Part shown: piece after piece, positions 27,810 through 37,600 of the stretch
Position numbering within the stretch: position 1 is the stretch's first letter
Layout of the letters: every line of letters starts with the position of its first letter
Origin: Porphyromonas circumdentaria
GTDB taxonomy: Bacteria > Bacteroidota > Bacteroidia > Bacteroidales > Porphyromonadaceae
Direction: 5' to 3'
Assembly: GCF_900167105.1 (NCBI RefSeq)
Contig: NZ_FUXE01000002.1
Coordinates: 62,001-126,000 of the forward strand
Length of the DNA: 64,000 bases
Program-made: the position numbers and the translations under genes
The notes under the pieces: model-generated
Database searches by the model: none
Told to the model about the DNA's origin: nothing
What the model saw: the letters and a program-made list of their open reading frames with translations, nothing else

Positions 27810-28307
27810 ATGAAGAAACTGATTTTCAGCCTTATTGTGGCTCTTTTGCCCATGGCATTATTGGCACAGCACAAGATTGCTCATGTAAACTCTCAAGAGA
27901 TTATGATGGCTCTTCCAGAGAGTGCAGCGGCACAGAAACGTTTGCAAGAGTTGGATGCAAAGTACACCGAGGAGGTACAAACTATGCAAACAGAGTACAA
28001 TAAGAAACTCGAAGCCTTTGCAAAGGAACAGGAAAAACTATCGGATGCTATCCGTAAGAGCAGACAACAGGAGCTCTCTGATATGCAAAACCGCATCCAA
28101 CAATCTGTTCAAGTAATGCAACAGGATATCCAAAAGCAACAAGAAACTTTAATTGCTCCTATCCAACAAAAAGTTATGGAGGCTATAAAGAAAGTAGGCG
28201 ACGAAGTAGGATGTACCTATGTGGTGGAGTCTGCGATGCTACTTTACGTAGGCAAAGATGCCATGGATATCACTCCTAAGGTAAAAACTCGATTGGGGAT
28301 AAAGTAA
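27810..28307 (+). CDS. periplasmic chaperone Skp/OmpH family (copy 2)
   Basis: 165 aa with signal peptide (KKLIFSLIVALLPMALLAQ), strand motif HKIAHVNSQEIMMALPES, a glutamine-rich coiled coil (about 45-115) and the closing strand CTYVVESAMLLYVG with a C-terminal DITPKVKTRLGI. Same fold and presumed role as copy 1, starting 36 bp after it. The two have diverged strongly, so they may form distinct or mixed trimers. Confidence 0.9.
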   Translation: MKKLIFSLIVALLPMALLAQHKIAHVNSQEIMMALPESAAAQKRLQELDAKYTEEVQTMQTEYNKKLEAFAKEQEKLSDAIRKSRQQELSDMQNRIQQSVQVMQQDIQKQQETLIAPIQQKVMEAIKKVGDEVGCTYVVESAMLLYVGKDAMDITPKVKTRLGIK

Positions 28308-28385
28308 TCTCTGTAATAGATACACAGTCGTCGCTTAAAAACTTTTCTAAAAACTGATATTCAGCGAATTAGGAAACAAAACTCA

Positions 28386-28415
28386 TTGATAAAACTGCAA
28401 GTTTTCTTACCTTTG
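28386..28415 (+). promoter_or_regulatory. canonical Bacteroidota promoter (IS remnant)
   Basis: TTG (28386-28388), 19-nt spacer, then TACCTTTG (28408-28415). A 9-bp inverted repeat (AAAACTGCA 28391-28399 with TGCAGTTTT 28428-28436) flanks the -7 box. It points into the transposase remnant and was probably the element's own promoter. Confidence 0.6.
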
Positions 28416-28439
28416 TGGCGGGAAACCTGCAGTTTTTTT

Positions 28440-28790
28440 AATCATAAAAAGCCTCATAATAGTCTTTCATTATTCAGCAACTTATCAGACCTGCTGAATT
28501 CATTCCACCCGCTCTATAAGTTGGCCGACAAAATAGATTGGGAAAGATTCGATACGGCTTTCGAGTCCTTGTATTCTCAGGACAAAAGTTGTCCTGGCAA
28601 GCCGATTTGTCTGATGTATTCGGATGAGAAGGTGCTTGCCGAGCGCGTAAGGATTATTGAGCGACTATCTAAACACGCTAAGAAAGTCCGCCTTAACCAT
28701 TCACAATACAAAGACAAGCTATCCTTAAGGAAGAGATTATTCAAAGCGGCTTTGAATATGAACTACCTCAAAAAGCTACTAAAGATTTGA
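28440..28790 (+). pseudogene. IS5/IS1182-type transposase remnant
   Basis: The frame encodes SLFSNLSDLLNSFHPLYKL, then ADKIDWERFDTAFESLYSQ and PGKPICLM, the N-terminal DUF772 domain of IS5/IS1182-type DDE transposases. It then jumps to unrelated charged sequence (YSDEKVLAERVRIIERL) and stops after about 115 codons, against 400 or more in full elements. No DDE residues remain, and no ATG precedes the conserved part in frame. An internally deleted, dead element is the best reading; which IS it came from I cannot say. Confidence 0.7.
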
Positions 28791-28812
28791 TGCGATTGCC
28801 CTAGCAGACTAC

Positions 28813-28842
28813 TTGCATATATGAAAAATAATACTACTTTTG
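28813..28842 (+). promoter_or_regulatory. promoter of the DUF2795 gene
   Basis: TTG (28813-28815), 19-nt spacer, TACTTTTG (28835-28842): a full match to the Bacteroidota consensus. Predicted leader about 52 nt to the ATG at 28902. Confidence 0.7.
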
Positions 28843-28901
28843 CACCTTACTAAGCACAGGCAACGTGAATTTATTATAAACAAGTATAATATATAGTTAG
28901 T

Positions 28902-29123
28902 ATGTATTGGACACTTGAATTGGCTTCTTCCTTGGATGATGCTCCATGGCCAGCATCAAAAAACGAGCTTATTGATTACGCTCAGCGTTCTGGGGCTCCG
29001 TTGGAAGTGATAGAGATACTCGAAGAAATGGAAGATGATGGAGAGGTCTACGAGTCTATCGAAGAGATTTGGCTTGACTACCCTCGTAACGAAGATTTCT
29101 TTTTTAACGAAGAGGAGTATTAA
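28902..29123 (+). CDS. small acidic DUF2795-family protein
   Basis: 73 aa, strongly acidic. Begins MYWTLELASSLDDAPWPASK and continues SGAPLEVIEILEEMEDDGE, the pattern of the short Bacteroidota DUF2795 proteins; the C-terminus FFFNEEEY is also typical. The family's function is unknown; size and charge suggest a cytoplasmic binding or regulatory protein. Single-gene unit with its own promoter, ahead of dapB. Confidence 0.85.
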   Translation: MYWTLELASSLDDAPWPASKNELIDYAQRSGAPLEVIEILEEMEDDGEVYESIEEIWLDYPRNEDFFFNEEEY

Positions 29124-29258
29124 TAGGTCTGTTATCTCTTTTTCTCTTATAAATAAGGTCTTGGTTGGCATCCACGTAATAAAGGGTCCAACTGAGGCTT
29201 TTTTCTTTGGTTAAGATAACTCTTTTAAGGAGTGGGGCTTTTTACGCCTCTTTTTATG

Positions 29259-29266
29259 TATTTTTG
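29259..29266 (+). promoter_or_regulatory. candidate -7 element of dapB operon
   Basis: TATTTTTG about 120 nt upstream of dapB, without a matching -33 TTG. A weak G-rich/C-rich hairpin and T-run (29231-29256) lie just before it and may end the DUF2795 transcript. No riboswitch fold was recognised in the leader. Confidence 0.35.
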
Positions 29267-29385
29267 AGAGCAGATTAAGAGTCTTGCACTTTTCCTATTA
29301 TGAGGGAGTGTGGAGATTTCTTCGTGCAAGTATTAAAAGGGATTCTGTAGTAAGAATCGTAGTAAGAAAAGATTAGACACTTCTT

Positions 29386-30114
29386 ATGAATATCATACTC
29401 TTGGGATACGGACGTATGGGAAAGGCTATCGAGAGGTTAGCCTACGAAAGAGGGCATTGTATTGTAGACCGATACGATGAGGAGAATAGGAATCTGTTTT
29501 TCAACACAAAAGACTTTCAGAAGGTAGATGTTTGTATAGAGTTTTCTGTACCCGAAGCAGCACAGACCAACTGTTCCTACTGTTTAGATCATAATCTCCC
29601 AGTTGTATCTGGAACGACGGGCTGGTTAGAAGGGGTGAAAGCCTTACAACTCAGAGCAGAAAGGGAAAATAAGAGCTTTTTCTATGCGAGCAATTTCAGC
29701 TTGGGAGTTAATATCCTTTTTGAGATGAACCGTCGTCTTGCTGCCATCATGGGACCACAGAGTGAGTACGAACCCTCTATAAGAGAGATACATCATATAC
29801 ATAAGCTGGATGCACCCAGTGGTACAGCACTCTCTTTGGCAGAGGGGATCATAGAAACATCGCATCGTTTTGGCGATAAGCCTCTGTCGCCCTCTGAATA
29901 TGGAGAAAAAATACCGATAGATTCTCTCCGAGAGGGAGAGGTGCCTGGTATTCATGAAGTTACATGGCATTCATCTGTTGATAAAATTTCTTTATATCAT
30001 GAGGCTTTTGGTCGGCAGGGGTTTGCTTTGGGGGCACTATTGGCAGCCGAGTTTGCCGTTACACATCGAGGAGCTCTCTCTATGGAACAGATGTTGGGTT
30101 TTGATGAAAAATAG
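29386..30114 (+). CDS. dapB: 4-hydroxy-tetrahydrodipicolinate reductase
   Basis: NAD(P)H reductase of the diaminopimelate/lysine pathway, cytoplasmic. 242 aa, slightly shorter than the usual 250-270. Shows LLGYGRMGKAIE (nucleotide binding), SGTTGW, FYASNFSLGVNI, and the catalytic EIHHIHKLDAPSGTA with the His-His and Lys residues, then VPGIHEV. First gene of a conserved-looking unit dapB-lepB-lepB-like-wbqC (18 bp to lepB). Confidence 0.96.
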   Translation: MNIILLGYGRMGKAIERLAYERGHCIVDRYDEENRNLFFNTKDFQKVDVCIEFSVPEAAQTNCSYCLDHNLPVVSGTTGWLEGVKALQLRAERENKSFFYASNFSLGVNILFEMNRRLAAIMGPQSEYEPSIREIHHIHKLDAPSGTALSLAEGIIETSHRFGDKPLSPSEYGEKIPIDSLREGEVPGIHEVTWHSSVDKISLYHEAFGRQGFALGALLAAEFAVTHRGALSMEQMLGFDEK

Positions 30115-30132
30115 CAGTAAAAAGATTGGGAT

Positions 30133-31566
30133 ATGACAATGACGAATAATAAAAAAGAACAGGAGAAAAGAGCTACTCGTCCTTCCAAGGTACGCTATGC
30201 AATAGGAGCTGTAGCGATTGTTATTTTTATCCTCTTTGCTATTTGGGCAGGTTGGGGATGGTTTTTCTTTCTCCCTCTTATAGTGGATTACTATTTCACC
30301 CGAAAAATAAACTGGTCGTGGTTTAGATCACTGAAAAATCCATTTCTGAGAGAAATCTTTTCGTGGCTCGATGCAATCCTCTTTGCCGTGATAGGGGTAA
30401 CGGTGTTGAATATCTATCTGTTCCAAAACTTTGCTATTCCCACCTCTTCTTTAGAGAAAACTCTTTATGTTGGAGATTATCTCTACGTCAATAAACTGAG
30501 TTATGGTCCCCGTATGCCTATGACTCCCATTGCGATTCCTCTCACGCACAACACTTTTTTGGGAGGAAAAAGCTATTTGGATAGACCTTCTCAAAAGTAT
30601 CGTCGTCTCAAAGGATTGGGCAAAGTGGAGCGTAACGATTTGGTCGTTTTTAACTTCCCCGCAGGAGATACTGTGCCCGAAAAGGTTACAAATCCCGACT
30701 ATTATACTCTGAAGGCTATTTATGGACGGGAGAGAATATGGTCCGATAAGGAGACTTTCGGTAAAGTTTTGTACAGACCTGTGGATCGAAGAGATCACTA
30801 CGTTAAGCGTTGTGTAGGATTGCCTGGGGAGGTGTTAGAGCTGAGAGAAAATGAGTTGTGCATAAATGGAGTGCTGCAAAAGGCTCCGAAGTTTGTTCAG
30901 TTTAATTACTATGTGCAGACTACTCAACAGGGGCTTAGCGAGAGAGATTTTGAAGTGTTGGGCATCAGTCGAGACGATCAGAGACTGGTAGGTCGTCCCG
31001 AGTCTTTCGAAGCCTCGCTCTTCTTTGCCAACAGCGGATTTGATGTGCAGAAAGAAGGCGGAAAAACCTTATTCTATTTGTTGCCTTTGACGCAAGAAAT
31101 GAAGCAAAAGTTAGAGGGAGATCCTAAAGTTTTAGGCATCGTAATCGATACGGCAGATCAGGGATTGATTTATCCCGTAGAGTATGAAAACGGTTGGACA
31201 CGAGATAATTATGGCCCTATTCTTATCCCTAAAAAAGGATTGACTATACCTCTTACCAAAGAGAATATATACCTGTATGGGCGTTGTATTACTGCCTTCG
31301 AGGGGCATCTCTTAGCAGAGAGGGCAGATGGTACTTACACGATAGATGGTACCCCCTGCACGGATTACAAGTTTGAAATGGACTATTATTTTATGATGGG
31401 CGACAATAGGCACAACTCTGCCGATAGCCGTTATTGGGGCTTTGTGCCAGAAGATCACATCGTAGGTAAGCCTGTATTCCTTTGGTTATCTCTGAATAAG
31501 GATAAGGGGCTTTTCAATGGGAAAATCCGTTGGAAGCGTATGATGAGCATGGTTCATGACTGGTAA
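30133..31566 (+). CDS. lepB: signal peptidase I
   Basis: Inner-membrane serine protease that removes Sec signal peptides. 477 aa, large like other Bacteroidota LepB. Two hydrophobic segments (about 22-55 and 79-98) precede the catalytic serine in IPTSSLEKTLYVGD (Ser106); the usual Met after Ser is Leu. The general-base lysine is in HYVKRCVGLPGE (Lys225). The C-terminal box MMGDNRHNSADSRYWGFV is intact. A large insertion separates the two conserved blocks. Overlaps the next gene by 11 bp. Confidence 0.95.
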   Translation: MTMTNNKKEQEKRATRPSKVRYAIGAVAIVIFILFAIWAGWGWFFFLPLIVDYYFTRKINWSWFRSLKNPFLREIFSWLDAILFAVIGVTVLNIYLFQNFAIPTSSLEKTLYVGDYLYVNKLSYGPRMPMTPIAIPLTHNTFLGGKSYLDRPSQKYRRLKGLGKVERNDLVVFNFPAGDTVPEKVTNPDYYTLKAIYGRERIWSDKETFGKVLYRPVDRRDHYVKRCVGLPGEVLELRENELCINGVLQKAPKFVQFNYYVQTTQQGLSERDFEVLGISRDDQRLVGRPESFEASLFFANSGFDVQKEGGKTLFYLLPLTQEMKQKLEGDPKVLGIVIDTADQGLIYPVEYENGWTRDNYGPILIPKKGLTIPLTKENIYLYGRCITAFEGHLLAERADGTYTIDGTPCTDYKFEMDYYFMMGDNRHNSADSRYWGFVPEDHIVGKPVFLWLSLNKDKGLFNGKIRWKRMMSMVHDW

Positions 31567-32026
31567 TAAATCGACACGAAGTAAGAAACTACGTTTTATA
31601 GCAGTACCATTACTAATTTGTGTAGTAGTGGTGCTGCTACGTCTTTTTGTTGTTTTTATTTATCAGCTTCCTCAAAGAAATAGTTCCGATAGTTGGTTGC
31701 AACGCTTCAGGCTTATGCAAAAGCGAGGTACGCCCCAAAAGGGAGCTTTGGCGTTGATTCGCTTGACTTCTCACGATACCCAACTCTTCGTACCCTGCTA
31801 CATAGTCGGTGTACCAGGAGATACGATAAGGATTACTAAGGGGAGACTTTTTGTAAATCAAAGGGAGCTATCCGTATCTGCGGCAGACTCTTCTTTATAC
31901 TATAACTATATACTCCCGATAGAAGAGTATTGGGCTGTTACTTACATATCCAATCAAAAAGCCCATAGGGATATGGTCGGAACTGTACAGCGTCAGCAAA
32001 TAATCGGCTTCTCCAATAACCACTAA
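31556..32026 (+). CDS. degenerate signal-peptidase-I-like protein
   Basis: 156 aa with one N-terminal membrane anchor (LRFIAVPLLICVVVVLLRLF). The S26 fold is recognisable from IYQLPQRNSSDSW and CYIVGVPGDTIRI, and it lies directly behind lepB with an 11-bp overlap. The aligned serine position is Asn (a Ser follows), and the lysine of the KRCVGLPGD block is replaced by PCYI, so the Ser-Lys dyad appears lost. Much of the C-terminal box is missing too. Probably an inactive paralogue that may partner LepB; that role is inference. Confidence 0.75.
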   Translation: MTGNKSTRSKKLRFIAVPLLICVVVVLLRLFVVFIYQLPQRNSSDSWLQRFRLMQKRGTPQKGALALIRLTSHDTQLFVPCYIVGVPGDTIRITKGRLFVNQRELSVSAADSSLYYNYILPIEEYWAVTYISNQKAHRDMVGTVQRQQIIGFSNNH

Positions 32027-32055
32027 AGAGCTTCTTGTAAACCGCTCTCTTCGTT

Positions 32056-32691
32056 ATGATTTTATCTACGGCGTATGCCCCTCCTGTGCAATATTTTTGC
32101 AAACTTCTTTCTCCCGATGTTTTATTGGAAGCGCACGATTTTTTCATCAAGCAGACCTATCGCAATAGATGTAGAGTACTTGCCAGCAATGGGGTGTCTG
32201 AACTCACTATACCCGTGCAGCAGGGAGCTTCGGAGAGGTGTCCTATAAAAGAGGTGCGCATATCCGATCATGATAATTGGCGTACCCGACACTGGCAAAC
32301 GTTGCAGAGTTGTTATGGTTTGTCTCCCTATTTTGAGTACTATGCTGACGATATTGCTCCTTTTTACACGCAGCGTTATACTTTTCTTTTTGACTTCAAT
32401 TACGAGTTGATGCACTGTATAGCTCGTTTGATGCACTTCTCTTTAGATGTAACGCTTACCGAGGTATACAGCAAAGAGTATTGGGAAGACTTTAGAAATG
32501 CAATACGGCCTAAAAAGCCCATAGAGGACCCCTATTTCGTGCCCGTAAGATATTATCAGACACTTTCTTCGAGAGAAGATTTCTATCCCAATTTGAGTAT
32601 TTTTGATTTGCTCTTTAACAAGGGACCAGAGGGTATATTGGTGCTCCAAAAAAGTGTAATGCTACCCGATATCAAATTGGAAAATATTTAA
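32056..32691 (+). CDS. WbqC-family protein
   Basis: 211 aa, cytoplasmic. Begins with STAYAPPVQYFCKLLSPD and has the family stretch FFIKQTYRNRCRVLASNG, then LTIPVQQG and SDHDNWRTRHWQTLQSCYG. WbqC-like proteins occur in glycan gene sets and, in Bacteroidota, next to lepB; their biochemical role is not established. Last gene of the dapB-lepB run; a hairpin at 32729-32751 may end the transcript. Confidence 0.88.
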   Translation: MILSTAYAPPVQYFCKLLSPDVLLEAHDFFIKQTYRNRCRVLASNGVSELTIPVQQGASERCPIKEVRISDHDNWRTRHWQTLQSCYGLSPYFEYYADDIAPFYTQRYTFLFDFNYELMHCIARLMHFSLDVTLTEVYSKEYWEDFRNAIRPKKPIEDPYFVPVRYYQTLSSREDFYPNLSIFDLLFNKGPEGILVLQKSVMLPDIKLENI

Positions 32692-32728
32692 TTGTTATTC
32701 TATAGATAATCTTCAACGTTTCACACTT

Positions 32729-32751
32729 AACCCTATAAAAATCGTAGGGTT
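32729..32751 (+). terminator. possible terminator after wbqC
   Basis: Perfect 7-bp stem AACCCTA/TAGGGTT with a 9-nt loop, followed after ACAAG by a TTTTT run, 38 nt beyond the wbqC stop. Confidence 0.4.
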
Positions 32752-32925
32752 ACAAGTTTTTACTTACTTGTTGATTCTTTTTCTTTTCACGGCTTTTATT
32801 TTCATTAAACTACTGTTTATTAGTCAATTATATTACACCTCTTGGTTGTTCATAACTAAAAAACTCTAAGTAGTTGAGAATAAAACAAATTAGAATAACA
32901 TGCTACTTTCTTTCCTTTAATCCTA

Positions 32926-32957
32926 TTTGGAAACACCATATTATTGCTTTAGTTTTG
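32926..32957 (+). promoter_or_regulatory. dnaA promoter
   Basis: TTTG (32926-32929), 20-nt spacer, TAGTTTTG (32950-32957): both consensus boxes with accepted spacing. Predicted start near 32964, giving a leader of about 88 nt. Confidence 0.65.
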
Positions 32958-33051
32958 CAGTGCAAGGAAGAACGGTGGGGGTACGTTATCTGCTCTTTTT
33001 GTCCCTCTCTTTTTCGTTCTGAAAACTTAAAAAATCAATAGCAAAAGATTG

Positions 33052-34446
33052 ATGGAACAGGATAATGTTATAGAAGTATGGGATGCTTGTCTTAAACGTT
33101 TTGAGAATATAATAGATTCGAGAGGTTTTAAGACTTGGTTTCTCCCTATTAAACCTCTTCGCTTGAATGGCTCTGCACTTACGGTGCAAGTGCCCAGTGC
33201 TTTCTTCTGTGAATATATCGAGAGTAATTTTATGGAGGAAATACGTCTTGTCTTACCCGAGGTTTTGGGTAAGGAAGCCAAGCTACACTATCAAGCTTTA
33301 GTCGATAGCTCTTCTTCCAATTCTTCCTCCAACTCCATCTCTTCTACCTCTTCTCTTAAGGGAGAGCTTTCACCAGTAGATCGTATTCTTGAAAAAGAGC
33401 AGAAAGCAGTGCCCAATACGTGGCAAAGTCATCTTATTCCTCAACTCTTTTTTGATAAATTTTGTCAGGGGGAGTCTAATCAAGTGCCTGTGGCTTTGGC
33501 ACAAACGATTTGCGATTCGCCTGGCAACCCCTCGATGAATCCCTTCTTCTTGTATGGACCTCCAGGGGTGGGTAAAACCCATCTAATGAATGCTATTGGA
33601 TGGACCATCTCGCAAAAATATCCAGAAAAGAGAGTGCTCTACATTAGTACGTCTCAATTTTTAGATCAGTTTGCCGCTGCAAGTAGAAATCATAAGGTCG
33701 GAGACTTTATGCGCTACTATCAGCAGGTAGATGTACTCCTTATAGATGATATTCAGGGATTAGCTGGTAAGGAGAAGACACAAGATGCCTTTTTCGATAT
33801 ATTCAACCACTTGTTTAATCTGCAGAAACAGATTGTCATGACTTGTGATAAGGCACCGAGTTTCCTCTCTGGTATGCATGAGCGTCTGGTCTCTCGTATC
33901 AAAGGTTCGCTCTCTACTGAAATCTCTCGTCCAGACCCTCAACTGAGACGTAAGATATTGGAATACAAAATGGATATAGAGGGGGTTAGCCTTTCCAAAG
34001 AAGTCCTCGATTTTGTTGTAAAGCATGTTGATGGCAATGTCAGAGAGTTGCACGGAGTGCTTACCTCTCTAGTTTTCAATGCTGCGGTAACGGGACGCGA
34101 AATCTCTTTGCCCTACGCACAGGAGATAGTACGTCAAACGGTGCGTATAGAGGATAGAGAGGTAAATATTGAACGTATTCAAAAGATTGTTTGCGACCTT
34201 TTACATGTTAATTTACAGGACTTGCAGAGCAAAAGTAGACGGCAAGATATTGTACAGGCTCGCCATCTGGTTATGTTTTTGTCCAAGAAGTACACGACCG
34301 ACTCTCTATCTGCCATAGGTGAAACTTTAGGAGGACGTAGTCATGCAACCGTATTGCATGGTTGTCAAACAGTGAGCAATACAATCTCTATCAATCCTCA
34401 GTTTGCTAGCACCGTGGCCAGTATCGAGTCGCAGTTGCGTCTGTGA
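33052..34446 (+). CDS. dnaA: chromosomal replication initiator DnaA
   Basis: ATP-dependent initiator that binds DnaA boxes and opens oriC. 464 aa from the ATG at 33052; a TTG three bases earlier is less likely. Domain I covers about 1-85; a short serine-rich linker follows (SSSNSSSNSISSTSSL, about 88-103). The AAA+ domain shows GPPGVGKTHLMNAIG (Walker A near 170), VDVLLIDDIQGLAGKEKTQ (Walker B) and sensor residues; the DNA-binding C-terminus has GGRSHATVLHGCQTV. Alone with dnaE rather than dnaN, as often in Bacteroidota. Confidence 0.97.
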   Translation: MEQDNVIEVWDACLKRFENIIDSRGFKTWFLPIKPLRLNGSALTVQVPSAFFCEYIESNFMEEIRLVLPEVLGKEAKLHYQALVDSSSSNSSSNSISSTSSLKGELSPVDRILEKEQKAVPNTWQSHLIPQLFFDKFCQGESNQVPVALAQTICDSPGNPSMNPFFLYGPPGVGKTHLMNAIGWTISQKYPEKRVLYISTSQFLDQFAAASRNHKVGDFMRYYQQVDVLLIDDIQGLAGKEKTQDAFFDIFNHLFNLQKQIVMTCDKAPSFLSGMHERLVSRIKGSLSTEISRPDPQLRRKILEYKMDIEGVSLSKEVLDFVVKHVDGNVRELHGVLTSLVFNAAVTGREISLPYAQEIVRQTVRIEDREVNIERIQKIVCDLLHVNLQDLQSKSRRQDIVQARHLVMFLSKKYTTDSLSAIGETLGGRSHATVLHGCQTVSNTISINPQFASTVASIESQLRL

Positions 34447-34649
34447 TGTGATTATGTTGAACCGATAATCTTACGACAAGATTCGCTGTAAGATAAGAGT
34501 AGAAGAGAGAGGTATATAGCTTTGTGAGAAAAGGTATATGCCTTTTGCTTTTCAAGTACATGCCTTATTGATTTTTTATACAATACTACCCTTTATGGAC
34601 AAATAATAAAAGTGTTTTTTCTCTAATAGTATAATAGCTAATAATTCTT

Positions 34650-37600
34650 ATGACCCCTTTTGTACACTTGCATGTTCACTCCCAATACTCGATATTGGAC
34701 GGTTTAGCTTCCGTAAAGTCATTAGTAAAAAAGGCTAAGAAAGATGGCATGAAAGGGCTTGCGCTGACCGATCATGGCGTTATGTTTGGCATTAAGTCTT
34801 TTGCCGATATTGTGCGAGATGAGAATGCCTCTGCCAATAGACTTATCAAAGAGAAAAAAGCAGAACTCAGACTCTTAGCAGAAAAAGAGAGCCTTACCGA
34901 GGAGGAACTCAAGCAGAAAAAAGAGTGTGAGGAAGAGATCAAAAAGGCCGAGGAAACTCTTTTTAAGCCGATTTACGGTTGCGAAGCTTACTGCGCTCGT
35001 CGTACGCGCCATGATAAGGATAAGAATACACCTGACCCTTATAACCCCACTCGCTCCATCGACCGAAGTGGGTGGCACTTGATTTTGTTGGCTAAAAACA
35101 AAACAGGTTACCAAAATCTTATCAAAATGGTCTCTTTGGGCTTTTCTGAGGGGGAGTATTATAAACCCCGTATCGATAAAGAATTGCTTGAAAAGTATCA
35201 TGAGGGTATTATTGTACTGAGCGCTTGCCTGGGAGGAGAAATACCACAGCACATTATGGCAGGCCGTTTAGATGCTGCTGAGGAGACGGCTTTGTGGTTC
35301 AAAAAGATATTTGGGGAAGACTTTTACCTCGAAGTGCAGTTGCATCGTACTGAAAATCCTCGTGCTAATAGGGAAACTTACCTTAGACAGCTGGAGGTTA
35401 ACGAGAAGATATACGCGCTCTCTGAACGCTTAGGAATAAAGGTGGTAGCGACTAATGACGTTCATTTTACCAATGAAGAGGATGCCATAACGCATGACCG
35501 TTTATTGTGTGTATCAACGGGGAGGAGTGTCAACGATCCCAATCGCCTGCGTTACTCACAGCAGGAATGGCTTAAAACACAGCAGGAGATGAATGAAATC
35601 TTTGCAGATCGCCCCGAACTTTTATCGACCTCTTTGGAGATATTGGATAAGGTCGAATACTATTCTATCGAAAACGATCCTTTGATGCCAGATTTTCCTA
35701 TTCCCGATGGTTTTAAGGATAGCAATGAGTATTTGAAATATCTTACTTATGAAGGAGCAAAGGAGCGTTATGGGGACCCTGTCCCCGACCATATACAGGA
35801 GCGTATAGATTTTGAGCTAAAGACTATCGAGTGGATGCAATACCCTGGTTACTTTCTCATCGTTCAAGACTTTATACAAGCTGCTCGAGAACATGGAGTA
35901 TGGGTTGGTCCGGGTCGAGGCTCTGCAGCTGGTTCTGCTGTTGCCTACTGTTTGAAAATAACCAACTTGGATCCTCTGAAGTATGGACTGCTTTTTGAGC
36001 GTTTCCTCAACCCCGACAGACAGTCTCTCCCCGATATAGATATTGACTTTGACGATGAAGGGCGTGCCAAGGTATTACAGTGGGTAACAGAAAAGTATGG
36101 AGAGAATAGTGTAGCCCATATTATCACATTCGGCGAAATGGCTGCTAAAAGTGCCATTAAGGATAATGTACGCATCGAAGAACTGCTTCCAAAAGATGGA
36201 GATTATATATCTAATTTTATCCCTTCCCGTATCAACGCTGCCGATTTGGATCGCCTGAAAGAGGACCCAGAGCTAAAGGAAGACTTCGAGAAGAATAAAA
36301 AGAAAATCACTATCGCTAAATCAATAGCTCTCTCTCCTCAACTCAGAAGTATTGCTTATGGGCAGGATGAAAGGCTTAGACGTGTGTTGAAATATGCCCA
36401 ACAAATGGAGGGTACTATACGTAACTCGGGGGTACATGCCTGCGGTATCATTATCGGTAAGAGTGAAATTAGTGATGTTGTTCCCACCATTATAACAGAG
36501 GATAGCAAAACAAAAGAAAAGATACTTGTTACCCAGTACGAGGGGGGATTGATTGAGTCGACAGGGCTTATCAAAATGGATTTCTTGGGGCTAAAGACAC
36601 TCTCCATCATGGCAGAGTGCTGTGCTTTGATAAAGAAACGATATGGTATCGATATTGATGTGGATAAAATTCCCCTCGACGATCCCGAAGTATATCAGCT
36701 CTTTAGTGAGGGTAAGACTATAGGACTTTTCCAATTTGAATCTCCTGGGATGCAGAAATATCTGCGAGAACTTAAACCAGACCGCTTTGAGTTTCTCATT
36801 GCCATGAATGCGCTCTACCGTCCTGGTCCAATGGATTATATTCCTACCTTTATTGCCCGCCGACATGGACGAGAAGCCATTACCTACGATTTGCCTGTAA
36901 CGCAAGAGATTCTCCAAGAAACCTACGGCGTTACCGTCTATCAAGAGCAGGTCATGCAACTCTCTCGATTATTGGCAGACTTTACTCGTGGGGAGAGTGA
37001 CAACCTACGTAAAGCAATGGGGAAAAAGAAGATTGAGCAGATGAATGTACTCAAAGGAAAGTTCCTCGCTGGTGGTGTTAAGAATGGATATTCAGAGGAG
37101 ATACTGCTCAAGATATGGGGAGACTGGGAAAAGTTTGCCGAGTATGCTTTCAACAAGAGCCACTCGGCTGCTTACAGTCTTATTGCCTATCAAACGGGAT
37201 ATTTCAAAGCACATTATACTCCAGAGTTTTTAGCGGGTTGCTTGAGCTGTAACCTCAGTAATGCAACGGAGCTATCGAAGATATTAGAGGAGTGTAAGGC
37301 CATGAACATAGAGGTCTTGTCTCCCGATATCAACGAATCTGAACAAAAGTTTTCGGTAAACAGTGAGGGTAATATACGTTTCGGTTTGAGTGCTATCAAG
37401 GGCATTTCTGAAAATATAGTTCTATCGATTATAAGAGAACGAGAGGAGCACGGGTCCTACAAGGATATATTCGATTTCGTAAAACGTATGTCGGATAAAT
37501 CTCTCAACCGAAGTACCCTTGCCACACTTGCTCTTGCGGGGGGCTTGGATAGTATGAAATTTTCACGAGAAACCTACTTTGCACCCTCGGTAGAAAATCC

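Larger units (their letters stand above)
28308..28901. other. 594-bp region with a decayed insertion sequence and two promoters
   Basis: Between skp2 and the DUF2795 gene. Holds the promoter at 28386-28415, the transposase remnant at 28440-28790 and the promoter at 28813-28842, each listed separately. Confidence 0.6.
32692..33051. other. 360-bp intergenic region upstream of dnaA
   Basis: Contains the hairpin at 32729-32751 and the dnaA promoter at 32926-32957. I looked for DnaA boxes (TTATCCACA and close variants) on both strands and saw no cluster, so there is no support for an origin here. Confidence 0.55.

Noticed and set aside
29124-29385. Lysine riboswitch in front of dapB
   Set aside because: The leader is short and lacks the conserved core and long helices of that class; only weak hairpins are present.
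32692-34649. Replication origin next to dnaA
   Set aside because: No cluster of DnaA boxes or AT-rich 13-mers could be found on either side of the gene.
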